64,000 nt of DNA, taken from Paenibacillus mucilaginosus 3016 (lineage in GTDB: Bacteria; Bacillota; Bacilli; Paenibacillales; NBRC-103111). The translations under genes were made by a program, and so were the position numbers. Under the pieces are notes generated by a model. That model saw only the letters and a list, made by a program, of their open reading frames with translations, searched no databases and was not told the DNA's origin. Where the stretch lies: positions 7,830,001 to 7,894,000 of the forward strand of contig NC_016935.1 in assembly GCF_000250655.1 (NCBI RefSeq), read 5' to 3'. This document shows positions 1 through 9,448 of the stretch, piece by piece. The number at the start of each line of letters is the position of its first letter. The stretch's first letter is position 1.

Positions 1-727
1 GCAGCAGCGTGTCCGCGAGCCCGCTGAGCCTCTCGAACAGCGGGGCCGGCATCGGCGCGCCGGAGGTCATCAGCTTGTGGAACCGCAGCCCTTCCTGGCT
101 GAAGCCCGTCAGCATGTGGAACAGGGTCGGCACGCCGTACACCAAGTGCTTAGGCGTATCGCGGATGACGCTCAGCGCGAACTTCGGGTTCTTGTTGGTC
201 ACGATCACGGGGCTCACGCCCCGCTCGAGGGTCGCCAGTACGCCGCACAGGAGCCCGTAGGAGTGCGTCACCGACGCAAGCACCACAGGCGTCTCACCGG
301 CATCGGCGGGAATGGCCTCGTTGTAGGCGGCGATTTCTTCCGCCACCGCGCTCCAGGAGCGGCGGATGAGCTTGGCTCCGCCCGTCGTGCCGGAGCTGAA
401 GCTGTAGAGCGACGGCTCCTCTTGGGCCGCCGGCGTCCCCGGCAGCACCTGGCACTGCTCCGGCGTACCGATGACGAGCGCATAAGCTCCCGCCTGGCGT
501 GCCGAGGCCAAGGCGGTCTCGAGCGGCGTATCGGCGGCCAGCAGCAGCACCGAGCCGCCACGCTCGCGCAGGAAGAGCACGAGCGTGACCACGTCGGCCG
601 GGGAGCTCAGGCACAGCGCATAGAGCCGGCCCTCCGGGCTGCGAAAATGCTCCAGCGCCCCGTATGCATCGAGGCGCACGCGGGCATCCGATGCTGAGAA
701 GCGTTCACGGTTCACGGTAAACATCAT
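1..727 (-). CDS. AMP-forming acyl/aryl ligase, partial (C-terminal part beyond window)
   Basis: This open frame runs off the left edge of the window, so only about 240 N-terminal residues are visible. Translation shows the adenylation P-loop SSGTTGGAK and, further on, a VYGVPTLFHML segment and a TSGAPM segment, all typical of the ANL family of AMP-binding ligases that activate a carboxylic acid as acyl-AMP. Two ATG codons sit in tandem behind AAAGGAGG; the second (first base 724) has the better spacing. It is the last visible gene of the siderophore operon, about 75 bp after the IucC-like synthetase. By analogy with AsbC in petrobactin synthesis, or with the acylation of rhizobactin 1021, it may activate an aryl or fatty acid added to the siderophore. 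That role is inference; the substrate cannot be read from the sequence. Confidence 0.75.
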   Translation of the reverse strand, partial: MMFTVNRERFSASDARVRLDAYGALEHFRSPEGRLYALCLSSPADVVTLVLFLRERGGSVLLLAADTPLETALASARQAGAYALVIGTPEQCQVLPGTPAAQEEPSLYSFSSGTTGGAKLIRRSWSAVAEEIAAYNEAIPADAGETPVVLASVTHSYGLLCGVLATLERGVSPVIVTNKNPKFALSVIRDTPKHLVYGVPTLFHMLTGFSQEGLRFHKLMTSGAPMPAPLFERLSGLADTLL

Positions 728-802
728 GTTCCTCCTTTTGGACAAAGTGGACTGTATGGTTAGGTTGAAAAGGTTGGAAGTAAGGAAAGGCTCGACTGCA
801 GA

Positions 803-2677
803 TCAGACGCCTGCCGTCTGCAGTTCCGCGCCGGCCTTCTCACGTTCCCGCACATGATACAGGGGATTCGGCACGTCATGACTGCAGCCCCCCCGCTCTT
901 CGGCAGGAACCAGCCGGCGCTTCGTCAGCTGCTCGACCCGGGTCTCCGGCACGAACAGGTCCAGCGTCCGGAACCGCTCCTCGTACTGCGGGAAACGGAT
1001 GCGGTAGCTCTCCAGCAGATCCGCCGCCAGCGTCCAGAAGCGAGTCTCCTCATAGCCGTACCGGTCCGCCAGCGTCAGCGCCAGCTCCCCGAGATTGATG
1101 AAGAACAGCGCGCCGAGCGTCAGCCCCCGCACGGTAGAGAGGCTGCCCGCCTCGAACGAGGTGCCGGGTCCTGCATTCCGGTAAATCTCGTGTACCGCCG
1201 GGAAGTCCGGACAGCGCTCCGGCTCCCGCAGGAAGTCGCGGGTATAGAGCACATCCTCGTGAAAATCCTTCAGTGCCGCCCGGACCGGCATGCCGCCCCG
1301 GTGCACCAGCACCATGTTCTGCGCATGCGATTCGAGCGCGATGCCGTGGGCCACCGCCAGGTGGACGACCGGCAGCACGCACGTCTTGAACAGCCGGCGC
1401 AGCCAGCTCTCGACGCCGATGGACTCCAGCCACGGAGCGATGAACAGCGACCCGTCCAGCTCCCGCGAGCACAGGGCATGGAACGGCACGGCCTCCTCAC
1501 CCGGCTCCAGGTAACGGTGTACGCTCTCGCGCCAGATGCAGCCGAGCGAGCCTGCCGAGCCGCCCGTCCGCGCGCCGTCTCCGGCTTCGACCGGAGGGTC
1601 GTACGACACCCCGGCGAACTCGCCGAGCAGGATCAGCTTCGTCTCCTCCCGCAGGTACGGGTCGGAGGCGGCAATGCCCTTCAGCCAGCCGGTAATCGGC
1701 GGAGCGGTCACGACGAAGTGCGGAAGCAGCTCCCGCGACGAGGACGTATTGATGAGGTCCATCGACAGCTTCGCGTAGGCTTTGCGCGGGTTCGTGCGGT
1801 TCGACAGCGTACGGATCGACTGCTGGGGCACGTACAGATCTCCGGCCGTCCCGAGCGGAACGATCCGCCCGTCACGGATATCCCGGAAGAACCGGCCGGC
1901 CGTGTGCCGGCGCCACTGCCACGGATGTACCGGCAGGAACACGTATGCCTCCGGTGTATAACCCTGCTTCCGCAGCTCCGTGCGGAAGGTCTCCAGCTGG
2001 GGAGCCCCAAACTCGGCGGCGATCAGGTCGTCGTAATTCTCCCCGGGGGATACGGCAACCCGCGCACAATCCCGGCGCACCGCCACCCACTGCAGCTGCA
2101 GCGAGGGCTTGAACTCGGGCCCGTAGGCCAGCTGGTCCGCATAGTCGAACCCGACGCGCGACTTGTAAGCCGGATGGTACGGATGGCCGTCCATCGCGTC
2201 GCCTTCCAGGTCATCATAGGCTTTGCCCCGCAGCAGGTTCCAGCTCTGTGTCCGCCGGTACTGGGCCAGCGAATCGTTGAGCAGCGTGCCTTCCATCTCG
2301 CCCACGAACGAGCGGAGCTTCTCCGGGCTGAAGCCCTGGAGCGGGCCGAGCACCTCTTCCACGAAGCCCGCCAGGCTTGCCGCCTCTTCCTCCCGGTCTG
2401 CGGCCAGGCGCCGCACGGGCTCATCCGTCAGCCGGACGCGGCCGAACGTCAGGCTCCGCCGGCCCCGGCACTGATACGCGACGGCATCTCCGTCCGCGTC
2501 CCGGCCGTGCAGGGTGAAGCGCGTATGCCCCGCCTCCTCGGCGGTATCCGCCGTCACCACGCCCTCGTACAGGAGCGATTCGACCAGCTGGCGGAACACT
2601 CTCCGGCGCACCGTGATATAGACGGGCGAGCGGAGCGCTTCGCTGAGCGTTCTAAGACCTTGCTCTGTTTCCATCAT
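803..2677 (-). CDS. rhbF: IucC/RhbF-like NRPS-independent siderophore synthetase
   Basis: The 624-residue product has the family's usual length. Recognisable IucA/IucC motifs are HPYHPAYKSRVGF near residue 165, LPVHPWQW near 245, TLSNRTNPRKAYAKLS near 290 and ALESHAQNMVLVHRGG near 455, which together form the ATP- and substrate-binding fold of these ligases. Members condense citrate or a citryl intermediate with an N-hydroxylated, acetylated diamine by way of an acyl adenylate in the cytoplasm. As the second synthetase of the operon it most likely performs the second condensation, as RhbF does for rhizobactin 1021. The start is the first of two ATGs behind AGGAGG with about 10 nt spacing. It follows the MFS gene by about 60 bp in the same transcript. 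Confidence 0.88.
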   Translation of the reverse strand: MMETEQGLRTLSEALRSPVYITVRRRVFRQLVESLLYEGVVTADTAEEAGHTRFTLHGRDADGDAVAYQCRGRRSLTFGRVRLTDEPVRRLAADREEEAASLAGFVEEVLGPLQGFSPEKLRSFVGEMEGTLLNDSLAQYRRTQSWNLLRGKAYDDLEGDAMDGHPYHPAYKSRVGFDYADQLAYGPEFKPSLQLQWVAVRRDCARVAVSPGENYDDLIAAEFGAPQLETFRTELRKQGYTPEAYVFLPVHPWQWRRHTAGRFFRDIRDGRIVPLGTAGDLYVPQQSIRTLSNRTNPRKAYAKLSMDLINTSSSRELLPHFVVTAPPITGWLKGIAASDPYLREETKLILLGEFAGVSYDPPVEAGDGARTGGSAGSLGCIWRESVHRYLEPGEEAVPFHALCSRELDGSLFIAPWLESIGVESWLRRLFKTCVLPVVHLAVAHGIALESHAQNMVLVHRGGMPVRAALKDFHEDVLYTRDFLREPERCPDFPAVHEIYRNAGPGTSFEAGSLSTVRGLTLGALFFINLGELALTLADRYGYEETRFWTLAADLLESYRIRFPQYEERFRTLDLFVPETRVEQLTKRRLVPAEERGGCSHDVPNPLYHVREREKAGAELQTAGV

Positions 2678-2740
2678 GGAATGGATTCCTCCTGAATGGC
2701 TTGTATAAAATGACCCGCGGCCTGCCGGGCAGGCCCGGGA

Positions 2741-3958
2741 TTAAGATCGGTTCAGTGCCGCCGCCCGCCCTCTCAGAAGGAAAACGAACAGCGCCAGGTT
2801 CAAGATGCAGATCGCCGCGCTGCTGACGAACGGAACGGCAAGTCCCGCACCGGCCACCAGGGCGGATGCCAGCAGCGGCGAGGCCAGCTCGCCCATGTTC
2901 TGGCAGGAGACCATCACGCTGTAATGGAACGACAGGTGCGGTCCGCTGCTGTGCTGGAACAGAAGCACGTCGAGCGACGCCATCGTGATGGCGAGGAACA
3001 GGCCGTACATCAGGCGCCCGAGCACGAGCAGGGCCAGAGAGTCCGCCTCACCCTGCAGGTACAGGCCTCCGGCCATCACCGCCACGCCGAGCACATAGAC
3101 GTTCGTCAGCTTCTCCGGCACGCAGAGCCGCTTGATCAGCGGCATCGCCGCCACGGCCATCGCATTCGGGATCAGGAAGAGCAGGCTGAGCGCGCCCGCC
3201 CCGAGCCCGAACGTCTCCTGGGAATACTGGGTGAAGAAGGGCCGGATCAGGTTGTTCGCCACCGTCAGCGTGAAGAAGACACTGCCGAGCACGATGAGAA
3301 AACCGCTCCACCGGCGCAGCCCGCCGGATGGCTTCTCCCCTTCGGGCTGCTCCTCCTTCTCCCGGCTGCCGAAGCCCCGCAGCGCCCAGACGCACAATCC
3401 GAGCTGGACGACGTCCACCGCTGCCGCCAGGTAGAACAGGCTCAGCGGATTCTCCATCGTCATCATGCGCGCTCCGGCAAGCGTCGACAGGATGATCGCC
3501 AGGTGGTAGACCGCATGGAACTTGCTTGCGGTCGCCGCATTGCTTCCGTTACCCGAGAGCGAAACCATCAGCGGGTAGATCAGCATGTAGCTGCTTTTGA
3601 ACAGGAGCAGGAGCACGGTGAAGGCAAGGAAGGCCCCCGCCGTATCGGCCGTGGCCATCATCGCGGTGAACACCGCCGTCCCCGCCTGGCCGAAGAACAG
3701 CAGCCGCTTCGGGTCAAACCGCCGTGAGAGCAGCCCCCACAGCGGGGAGCAGAGCACCACGGTCAGCCGGCAGATGAAGATGTACCAGCCTGTGTAGGCA
3801 AAGTCGTCAATGCCGAACACCTTGCGGAAAAACTGCGGATAGAACGGCGACAGGAGCACCTCGGTGAACAAGCCGAGGAACACGCAGCCGAGCAGGGCAT
3901 ACTGCGCCCGCGCCACACGCGCTTCGGAAGGCTGCGTGTTCAGGACCGGAGCCGTCAT
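2741..3958 (-). CDS. MFS transporter of the siderophore operon
   Basis: The 405-residue protein shows about 12 hydrophobic segments spread over its whole length, for example YALLGCVFLGLFTEVLLS near the start, with a charged central loop (residues 205-220, REKEEQPEGEKPSG) that divides two six-helix halves. This is the layout of the major facilitator superfamily. Its ATG overlaps the stop of the monooxygenase gene in an ATGA, so it is translationally coupled to siderophore biosynthesis. Siderophore exporters of this superfamily are common in such operons. Rhizobactin 1021 also has the MFS importer RhtX, so export or import is possible; export is the default inference. Compared with the rhbABCDEF order, this gene is inserted between the rhbE- and rhbF-like genes. 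Confidence 0.85.
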   Translation of the reverse strand: MTAPVLNTQPSEARVARAQYALLGCVFLGLFTEVLLSPFYPQFFRKVFGIDDFAYTGWYIFICRLTVVLCSPLWGLLSRRFDPKRLLFFGQAGTAVFTAMMATADTAGAFLAFTVLLLLFKSSYMLIYPLMVSLSGNGSNAATASKFHAVYHLAIILSTLAGARMMTMENPLSLFYLAAAVDVVQLGLCVWALRGFGSREKEEQPEGEKPSGGLRRWSGFLIVLGSVFFTLTVANNLIRPFFTQYSQETFGLGAGALSLLFLIPNAMAVAAMPLIKRLCVPEKLTNVYVLGVAVMAGGLYLQGEADSLALLVLGRLMYGLFLAITMASLDVLLFQHSSGPHLSFHYSVMVSCQNMGELASPLLASALVAGAGLAVPFVSSAAICILNLALFVFLLRGRAAALNRS

Positions 3959-5433
3959 GAGGCCCCGGATCCTCCGGCTGCTCCCGCGAGCACCGCAGCC
4001 GCCCCGTTTTCTCTGCCGCTGCTCTCAGCCTCTTGTCCTGCAGCGCCTGCCTTTTCGGCTCCCGTGACAGCGTCCGTGCTTACGCCGAACTGCTGGAACA
4101 CAGTGCGCTCCTGCAGGCGGTACACTTCCCGGCCGGCCAGCGCATTCACGATCGCACTGCTGCGGTAGGCACCAAGTCCGAGGTCCGGCGCGCCGATGCC
4201 GTGGGTATGAAGCTCGCCGTTCTGCACGTAAATACGGCCGCCCAGCTCCTCCTTCAGCGACAGGCGGTAGTCCGCCTCCACTTTGTAGCGTCCCTCTTCG
4301 TCCCAGGCGATGAGATCACTGAGGGACTTCAGGAAGCGGGGAACCGGATGCGCATAGCCTGTCGCGAGCACGACCATGTCGCTCTCATGGCTGAAGACCG
4401 TGTCCTGCTCGCGGTGGCGGCAGGCCAGCCGGTAACCGCCGCCCGAAATTTCCATCGCTTCGACCTCGGTGTTCGCCAGCAGCCGCACATCGGGCTGCGC
4501 ACCGCCTACGCTTGCATCGTAGAGCGTATCGTAGATGTCCGCGATCGCCTTCGCCGAGATGCCCTTGTAGAGCAGCGACTGGCGCGAACGGATTTCGTCC
4601 CGCTTGGCCTGAGGCAGTCCGTAGAAGTAACGGGTGTAGTCCGGGGAAAAATGCTCCAGCCCCAGCTTCGAATACTCCATCGGGAAGAAGCCGGCGGAAC
4701 GGGTGAACCAGTCGAGCCGGTAACCGCAGGCTTCCTGCTCCTTGAGCAGCTCAAGGAACACCTCGGCCGCACTCTGGCCCGAGCCGATGACCGTCACCGA
4801 GCGGGCTTCCCGCAGGCGGTGGCGGCGGCTCAGGAAATCCGCCGAATGGAACACGTTCTCGCCGAGCATCGGACGCAGGGCGGCAGGCACCGAAGGCACG
4901 CTGCCCACACCAAGCACAAGATGACGGGTGAATACCGTCTTCGCAGCTCCCGCCTTCCCGTCGAATACTTCGACCTCGAACAGGCTCTCCGCCGCTTCCC
5001 CGCCTGCAGGCACCACCCGCCGCACATCCGTCACCTCGAAGCCGAACCGGCAGGACGGCAGACGTTCCGACGCCCAGCGGCAGTAATGGTCGTATTCCCG
5101 GCGCGGGATATGAAACTTCTCGAGGAAGTAGAAGTGGTACAGCCTTCCCTGCTCATGCAGGTAGTTCAGGAAGGAGAGCGGATGCGTCGGGTCGGCCATC
5201 GTCACCAGATCCGCGAAGAACGGGACCTGCAGCGTCGTGCCGTCGATCAGCATGCCCGAATGCCAGCCGAACTGCGCCTTGCGTTCGAAGAACACCGCCT
5301 CGATCTCCGGTGCCTTCTGCAGCAGGGCGGCGAGGCCCAGATTGAACGGCCCGATGCCTACGCCGACGACATCGTGCACCGGCTGCCCCCTGTATGTTTT
5401 GCCATGCTGTGCGGTTTCCCCTGTGTTACTCAT
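3955..5433 (-). CDS. rhbE: Lysine/ornithine N-monooxygenase family: diamine N-hydroxylase (RhbE/IucD-like)
   Basis: The 492-residue flavoprotein has an N-terminal FAD-binding motif VGVGIGPFNLGLAALLQ, a central NADPH-binding motif VIGSGQSAAEV near residue 205 and the ATGY motif (VVLATGYAHPVPRFL) near residue 365, the three hallmarks of siderophore N-hydroxylating monooxygenases. In this operon it should hydroxylate one amine of 1,3-diaminopropane with NADPH and O2. Its ATG overlaps the end of the acetyltransferase gene by 8 nt. The last 45 or so residues are a low-complexity Ala/Gly/Glu tail that I do not recall from IucD or RhbE. Gene identity is firm at the family level; the substrate is inferred from the neighbouring aminotransferase and decarboxylase. 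Confidence 0.9.
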   Translation of the reverse strand: MSNTGETAQHGKTYRGQPVHDVVGVGIGPFNLGLAALLQKAPEIEAVFFERKAQFGWHSGMLIDGTTLQVPFFADLVTMADPTHPLSFLNYLHEQGRLYHFYFLEKFHIPRREYDHYCRWASERLPSCRFGFEVTDVRRVVPAGGEAAESLFEVEVFDGKAGAAKTVFTRHLVLGVGSVPSVPAALRPMLGENVFHSADFLSRRHRLREARSVTVIGSGQSAAEVFLELLKEQEACGYRLDWFTRSAGFFPMEYSKLGLEHFSPDYTRYFYGLPQAKRDEIRSRQSLLYKGISAKAIADIYDTLYDASVGGAQPDVRLLANTEVEAMEISGGGYRLACRHREQDTVFSHESDMVVLATGYAHPVPRFLKSLSDLIAWDEEGRYKVEADYRLSLKEELGGRIYVQNGELHTHGIGAPDLGLGAYRSSAIVNALAGREVYRLQERTVFQQFGVSTDAVTGAEKAGAAGQEAESSGRENGAAAVLAGAAGGSGAS

Positions 5434-6037
5434 GTTCCCAGCTCCGATCGAAGCGGCTCCGTTCGCAGAACATCAGGGCCCCCGTCTTGTCCGGCAGGTC
5501 CACATGCTTCTGGAACACGAATCCGCATTGTTCAAACACATGAATCATCTTGCTGTTGCGCGCATCCGGCTCGGCGATGATTTTGTCCGTCTCGCCCCGC
5601 TGGAATTGAAACGCGGTCATCGCCTGCAGCAGCGGCAGCGCATAGCCCTTGCCGAGGTACTCCGGAGGCCCGATCAGCAGGTGAATCCCCTGGTCCCCGG
5701 GCAGGGCGTCGTAGTACTTCCCGATAATGTCCCGGTCGCACCAGTAGGCTTCCCAATAGCTCATCGGCACCCCGTCCAGCTCTCCGATGTAGAGAGTCTG
5801 GTGGGTATCCGCGAGGAACGCCTCGAGATGGGCGCGGTACGCTTCGCGGGAGATGTTCAGATTCCAGAACGGAATCACGTGGGTCTGATGCTGCCAATCG
5901 AAAAGCCGTTCAAAGTCCTCCTCGAGCGTTACCGGGCGAAACGAAATCCGCCGGCCGATCCCCGGATGGAAGATCTCATAGACTGCGGCCGAATCAGCCG
6001 TGTACGAGCTGCTGCTCTGCGGTGCCTTGGCGGTCAA
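5426..6037 (-). CDS. rhbD: GNAT N-acetyltransferase for the hydroxylated diamine (IucB/RhbD-like)
   Basis: The 203-residue product has the pattern of the siderophore-biosynthesis acetyltransferases (IucB, RhbD, AlcB family): RPVTLEEDFERLFDWQ, HVIPFWNLN, PMSYWEAYW, the acetyl-CoA loop region PPEYLGKGYALPLLQA, then PDARNSKMIHVFEQCGF. It would transfer an acetyl group onto the N-hydroxy-diaminopropane made by the adjacent monooxygenase, giving the hydroxamate. The start is TTG at 6037, set by AAGGAGG nine bases upstream, and it overlaps the 3' end of the preceding synthetase gene by about 44 nt. The stop overlaps the monooxygenase start by 8 nt, so the operon is tightly coupled here. Confidence 0.88.
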   Translation of the reverse strand: MTAKAPQSSSSYTADSAAVYEIFHPGIGRRISFRPVTLEEDFERLFDWQHQTHVIPFWNLNISREAYRAHLEAFLADTHQTLYIGELDGVPMSYWEAYWCDRDIIGKYYDALPGDQGIHLLIGPPEYLGKGYALPLLQAMTAFQFQRGETDKIIAEPDARNSKMIHVFEQCGFVFQKHVDLPDKTGALMFCERSRFDRSWEHE

Positions 6038-7859
6038 GCTCGCCGACCTCCTTCACGAGCGGGTTGTCGATCTCCACATAGACCGACTGCGTGTCGAGCG
6101 AGCCGACGAGTTCGTCCATATTGAACAGACGCGTGAGCAGGTTGGCCTTGCACGGCAGCTTCTCGTTATGCAGCAGGGTATGGAGGAACACGGACGGTTC
6201 GCGGTTCATCGGCACGAAGGAGGCCAGCGCTTCGCGGAGCTCGGCGAGCAGTACGCGTTCATCGGCCAGCCCGGCCGTGCCGAACCCGTTAATGAGACCG
6301 AACATGTGGTTGAAAATGAGATAATACCGGAACCGCTCGTCCGCGACTTCGTCGCTGCAGACCGTCTGGCTCTTCGCCCCGATGCCCGGCAGCTCCCGCT
6401 CCAGCAGCTCCTTGGTCGAGGAACAGAAGTAATACCCCTGGTTATCCCGGTAGTAGAACTTGTGCGGGTAGCCTCCCTGAAGCACCACGACACTGTTCTG
6501 CTGGTGCGCTTCGAGCGCGATGCCGTGGGTCATGTACAGCCAGACCATCGGCTTCAGCGACATGCCGAGGTACAGGCGGAACCAGTCCCGGCTGACCTCC
6601 TCGGTCGTCCGGCCTTCCTTCGCCGCCAGCTCACGGATCACGTTCGAGAGGCGGGAGGTCTTGCCCGGCAGCGGATCCTGCACGAGACCGGCCACCAGCG
6701 TCGCCCCCTGCGCCGCTTCCCCGCGGAACGGGTTGTCGCGCAGCACGAGCTCGAAGCCGGACTCTTCCTGGCCTTCCATGCGCAGGGTAAGGTAGGCCGG
6801 ATCGCCTACGATATCGAACGGCGGGTATTCCTCGCGCACCCGTCCGACACTGGTGCCCATCAACCGCTGCACTTCCACGCCGCGCTCCAGTTCCTTGAAC
6901 AGGTTGACGCGAAGCGAGTTCGTGACCTTCACCGGAATCGAGAACTTCAGCATGAAACGGGAGTCCGGACGGTACACCGTGCGCAGCGAAGACGTCGCAT
7001 AGTACTCGCTGCCGATCTCCCCGAGATCCTTCAGCAGCCCGGCGGCGATCCAGGCACGCACGCCCGGGCGGCGAAGCAGCTCCTGCGCCTGCAGCGGATG
7101 CACCGGAATCAGCACATGTTCTCCGCCTGCAATCTGCTCCTCGAGCCAAGTCCCGTCCACCAGCGGATCGCTGCGGAGCTCCTCCAGCAGCAGCTCTTCA
7201 GCCGAGCTTTCCAGCACGGAATCCTGGGCCACAATGCTGCGGTGGGCGCGGAAGTAATGCAGCGGGAACGATCCCTGCAGCTCCGGCGAATACCGGGCCT
7301 GCTCTCCGTCCGGCACGCCCTGGCGGCTCTTCGGCGTCGGGTGGATCAGATGCCCGAACAGGAGCGACTGCTCTGCGTCCAGGAACGTAAAGTCAGTGCC
7401 GTACAGGGCCTCCGCGTCGTCCTTGCGGCCCTCTACGAATTCCTGGATGAGACGCGTGCTCTGAATGACCCGCAGCACGAGCTCATCGGGTTCGGATACT
7501 TTGCCCTGCGTCAGGCCCAGTTCTTTGATCAGCAGCACGGTGACCGTCAGGTAATCGCCCTGAATCCACTGGGCTTCGGTGCCCGTGCGGTAGTACACCG
7601 GAAACTGGAACAGATGACGCCCCGTCGGGGAAGTATAGCGTACGCCGCAGCGCAGCGTGATGCCCTGCCGGCTGAGCGGAATGCTGAGATAGAGGCCTGT
7701 CGGGCTCGCCATCTCCTCCGCTCCTTCGGTCCGCAGTGCGATCGCTTCCGCCGTCTCCCAGACGCCGGATTCCGTTTCGCGCAGATAGCAGTTAAGCAGG
7801 CTCTGCAGTGCCATGTGGTCTGCCGTCGTTTGGATATCAGCCTTGTATGCCTCGTTCAT
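5994..7859 (-). CDS. rhbC: IucA/RhbC-like NRPS-independent siderophore synthetase
   Basis: The product from the coupled ATG at 7859 is 621 residues. Family motifs present are FGHLIHPTPKSRQG near residue 165, IPVHPLQAQELL near 250, SSLRTVYRPDSRFMLKFS near 285, and ALEAHQQNSVVVLQGG near 445 followed by YYRDNQGYY. These mark it as an IucA/IucC ligase, most likely the enzyme for the first citrate-hydroxamate condensation. The decarboxylase stop and this ATG overlap in a TGATG, with GAGGG seven bases upstream. A longer in-frame extension upstream reads in the wrong frame of the decarboxylase gene and is not needed. Confidence 0.88.
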   Translation of the reverse strand: MNEAYKADIQTTADHMALQSLLNCYLRETESGVWETAEAIALRTEGAEEMASPTGLYLSIPLSRQGITLRCGVRYTSPTGRHLFQFPVYYRTGTEAQWIQGDYLTVTVLLIKELGLTQGKVSEPDELVLRVIQSTRLIQEFVEGRKDDAEALYGTDFTFLDAEQSLLFGHLIHPTPKSRQGVPDGEQARYSPELQGSFPLHYFRAHRSIVAQDSVLESSAEELLLEELRSDPLVDGTWLEEQIAGGEHVLIPVHPLQAQELLRRPGVRAWIAAGLLKDLGEIGSEYYATSSLRTVYRPDSRFMLKFSIPVKVTNSLRVNLFKELERGVEVQRLMGTSVGRVREEYPPFDIVGDPAYLTLRMEGQEESGFELVLRDNPFRGEAAQGATLVAGLVQDPLPGKTSRLSNVIRELAAKEGRTTEEVSRDWFRLYLGMSLKPMVWLYMTHGIALEAHQQNSVVVLQGGYPHKFYYRDNQGYYFCSSTKELLERELPGIGAKSQTVCSDEVADERFRYYLIFNHMFGLINGFGTAGLADERVLLAELREALASFVPMNREPSVFLHTLLHNEKLPCKANLLTRLFNMDELVGSLDTQSVYVEIDNPLVKEVGELDRQGTAEQQLVHG

Positions 7860-9448
7860 CAGATGGCCCTCGCTTTCTTTTTGGCTCCGTTGGATGTGTC
7901 GATCGTCAAGCTCTCCGTGCCCTTCTTGGCCGCTTGGCTTCGGGCGGCTGTGCGGCCCAGCATGCCGCCGATCCGCTTCACTTCCTGGAGAATGCCTGCC
8001 GTATGCTCGGCGGTCGTTCTCGGGTTGAGCAGCGTAAACTTCAGGCATACCCTGCCCTTCACCCGGGTACGCGCCACTACCGCCCGCCCTTCGGCCAGCA
8101 GCTGTGCGCGGATCTCCGTGTGGAGGAGGTCGGCCCGCAGGCCCGCTTCCTCTTCCGTCTCCCCCGGCACAGCCGGCGGCACGTAGCGGAACACCACGGC
8201 GTTCATCTCCGGTTCCCCGATCAGCTCGAGCTGGGGATCCTGGCGGATGAACCGGGCCGTCGCCCGGGCCGTTTCGACCGTGAAGTCGATCATCTCGCCG
8301 AAGGCCCGCCGCCCCAGATGCTGCAGGGACATGTAGAGCTTCAGCGCGTCGAAGCGCCGCGTCGTCTGCACGGACTTCGTCACGAGGTTCGGGATGCCGT
8401 GATCCTCGTCCTCTTCCGGGTTGAGATAGTCGGCGTTGAGCCGGATATAGTCAAAATACCGCCGCTCCTTCAGCAGGAACGCCCCGCAGGAGATCGGCTG
8501 GTAGAACATTTTGTGAAAATCGACCGTGATCGAATCCGCAAGCTCGAGCCCGCGCAGCCGCACGGCATACGTATCGCTGAGCACGAGCGCACCGCCGTAC
8601 GCGGCGTCAGCATGCAGCCACAGCCCGTAGGTCCGGGCCAGGCCCGCCAGCTCGCGCAGCGGGTCGATGCTGCCGAAGTCGGTCGTGCCCGCCGTCGCGA
8701 CGAGCGCGAACGGCAGCAGCCCTTCGGCCGTCAGCGACGCCAGGATCTCGGCGGCCGCATCGGCGCGCATCCGGTGCCGGCTGTCGACCGGCACGGTCAC
8801 GACCGTCTGCTCGCCGAGGCCCAGCAGGGCGGCGGACTGCTTCACCGTGAAGTGCGCCGCCTCCGAGCACAGAATGCGCATGCGGGAGGCCTCCGGAGGA
8901 AGCCCCTTCCGCTGGATGTCCCAGCCCCACTGCCGCTTCGCGAAGTGGTTGCGGGCCAGGAGCAGCCCCATGAAGTTGGACTGCGTACCGCCGCTGGTGA
9001 AGACCCCATCGCTGCCCGGGTCATAGCCGAAGATCCCGCACAGCCAGGCGGTGATCCGCTCCTCGAGCAGCGTGCCCGACATGCTCTGGTCCCAGGAGTC
9101 CATCGACTGGTTCGTGCCTGAGACCAAGGCCTCTGCGGCCAGGGACACCGAAAGCGGCGGGCAGTGCAGGTGTGCGATGCAGGCCGGGTCGGTGACCACA
9201 GCCGAGTGACGCACTACCGTAGTGCCGATGCGCTCGATCAGAGCGTCGATCGGCGCCCCGTCCTCCGGACACACCGGAACCTCGCGGTACACGCGCAGCA
9301 GGCTCTGCGGGTCCGCCCCGCTGTACGGGCCGGGTGCCGAGGCAAAGTCGCGGATGAGCACATCCATCGCGCGGTTCATCGCCTGGCGGTATTCCTCTTG
9401 GCTGTCTTCGCTTCCGTGAAGAAACAGCCTGTCATATGGCGAGCTCAT
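7859..9448 (-). CDS. rhbB: PLP-dependent L-2,4-diaminobutyrate decarboxylase (RhbB-like)
   Basis: From the ATG at 9448 the protein is 529 residues. It is a group II PLP-dependent decarboxylase: LWLHADAAYGGALVLSD carries the PLP-interacting Asp and Ala, and TVDFHKMFYQPISCGAFLL carries the Schiff-base lysine in the HKM context. It would convert L-2,4-diaminobutyrate to 1,3-diaminopropane, the backbone of schizokinen and rhizobactin 1021. The start overlaps the aminotransferase stop (ATGA) and is preceded by GGAGG at seven bases. An in-frame extension reaching 9619 lies inside the aminotransferase gene and is rejected as a start. Substrate assignment rests on the aminotransferase immediately upstream. 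Confidence 0.9.
   Translation of the reverse strand: MSSPYDRLFLHGSEDSQEEYRQAMNRAMDVLIRDFASAPGPYSGADPQSLLRVYREVPVCPEDGAPIDALIERIGTTVVRHSAVVTDPACIAHLHCPPLSVSLAAEALVSGTNQSMDSWDQSMSGTLLEERITAWLCGIFGYDPGSDGVFTSGGTQSNFMGLLLARNHFAKRQWGWDIQRKGLPPEASRMRILCSEAAHFTVKQSAALLGLGEQTVVTVPVDSRHRMRADAAAEILASLTAEGLLPFALVATAGTTDFGSIDPLRELAGLARTYGLWLHADAAYGGALVLSDTYAVRLRGLELADSITVDFHKMFYQPISCGAFLLKERRYFDYIRLNADYLNPEEDEDHGIPNLVTKSVQTTRRFDALKLYMSLQHLGRRAFGEMIDFTVETARATARFIRQDPQLELIGEPEMNAVVFRYVPPAVPGETEEEAGLRADLLHTEIRAQLLAEGRAVVARTRVKGRVCLKFTLLNPRTTAEHTAGILQEVKRIGGMLGRTAARSQAAKKGTESLTIDTSNGAKKKARAI

Noticed and set aside
854-9121. Several 400-700 codon open frames on the plus strand opposite the siderophore genes
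   Set aside because: They are shadows of GC-rich coding DNA: no domains, Arg/His/Gln-rich composition, no ribosome sites, and each lies opposite a gene with clear family motifs.
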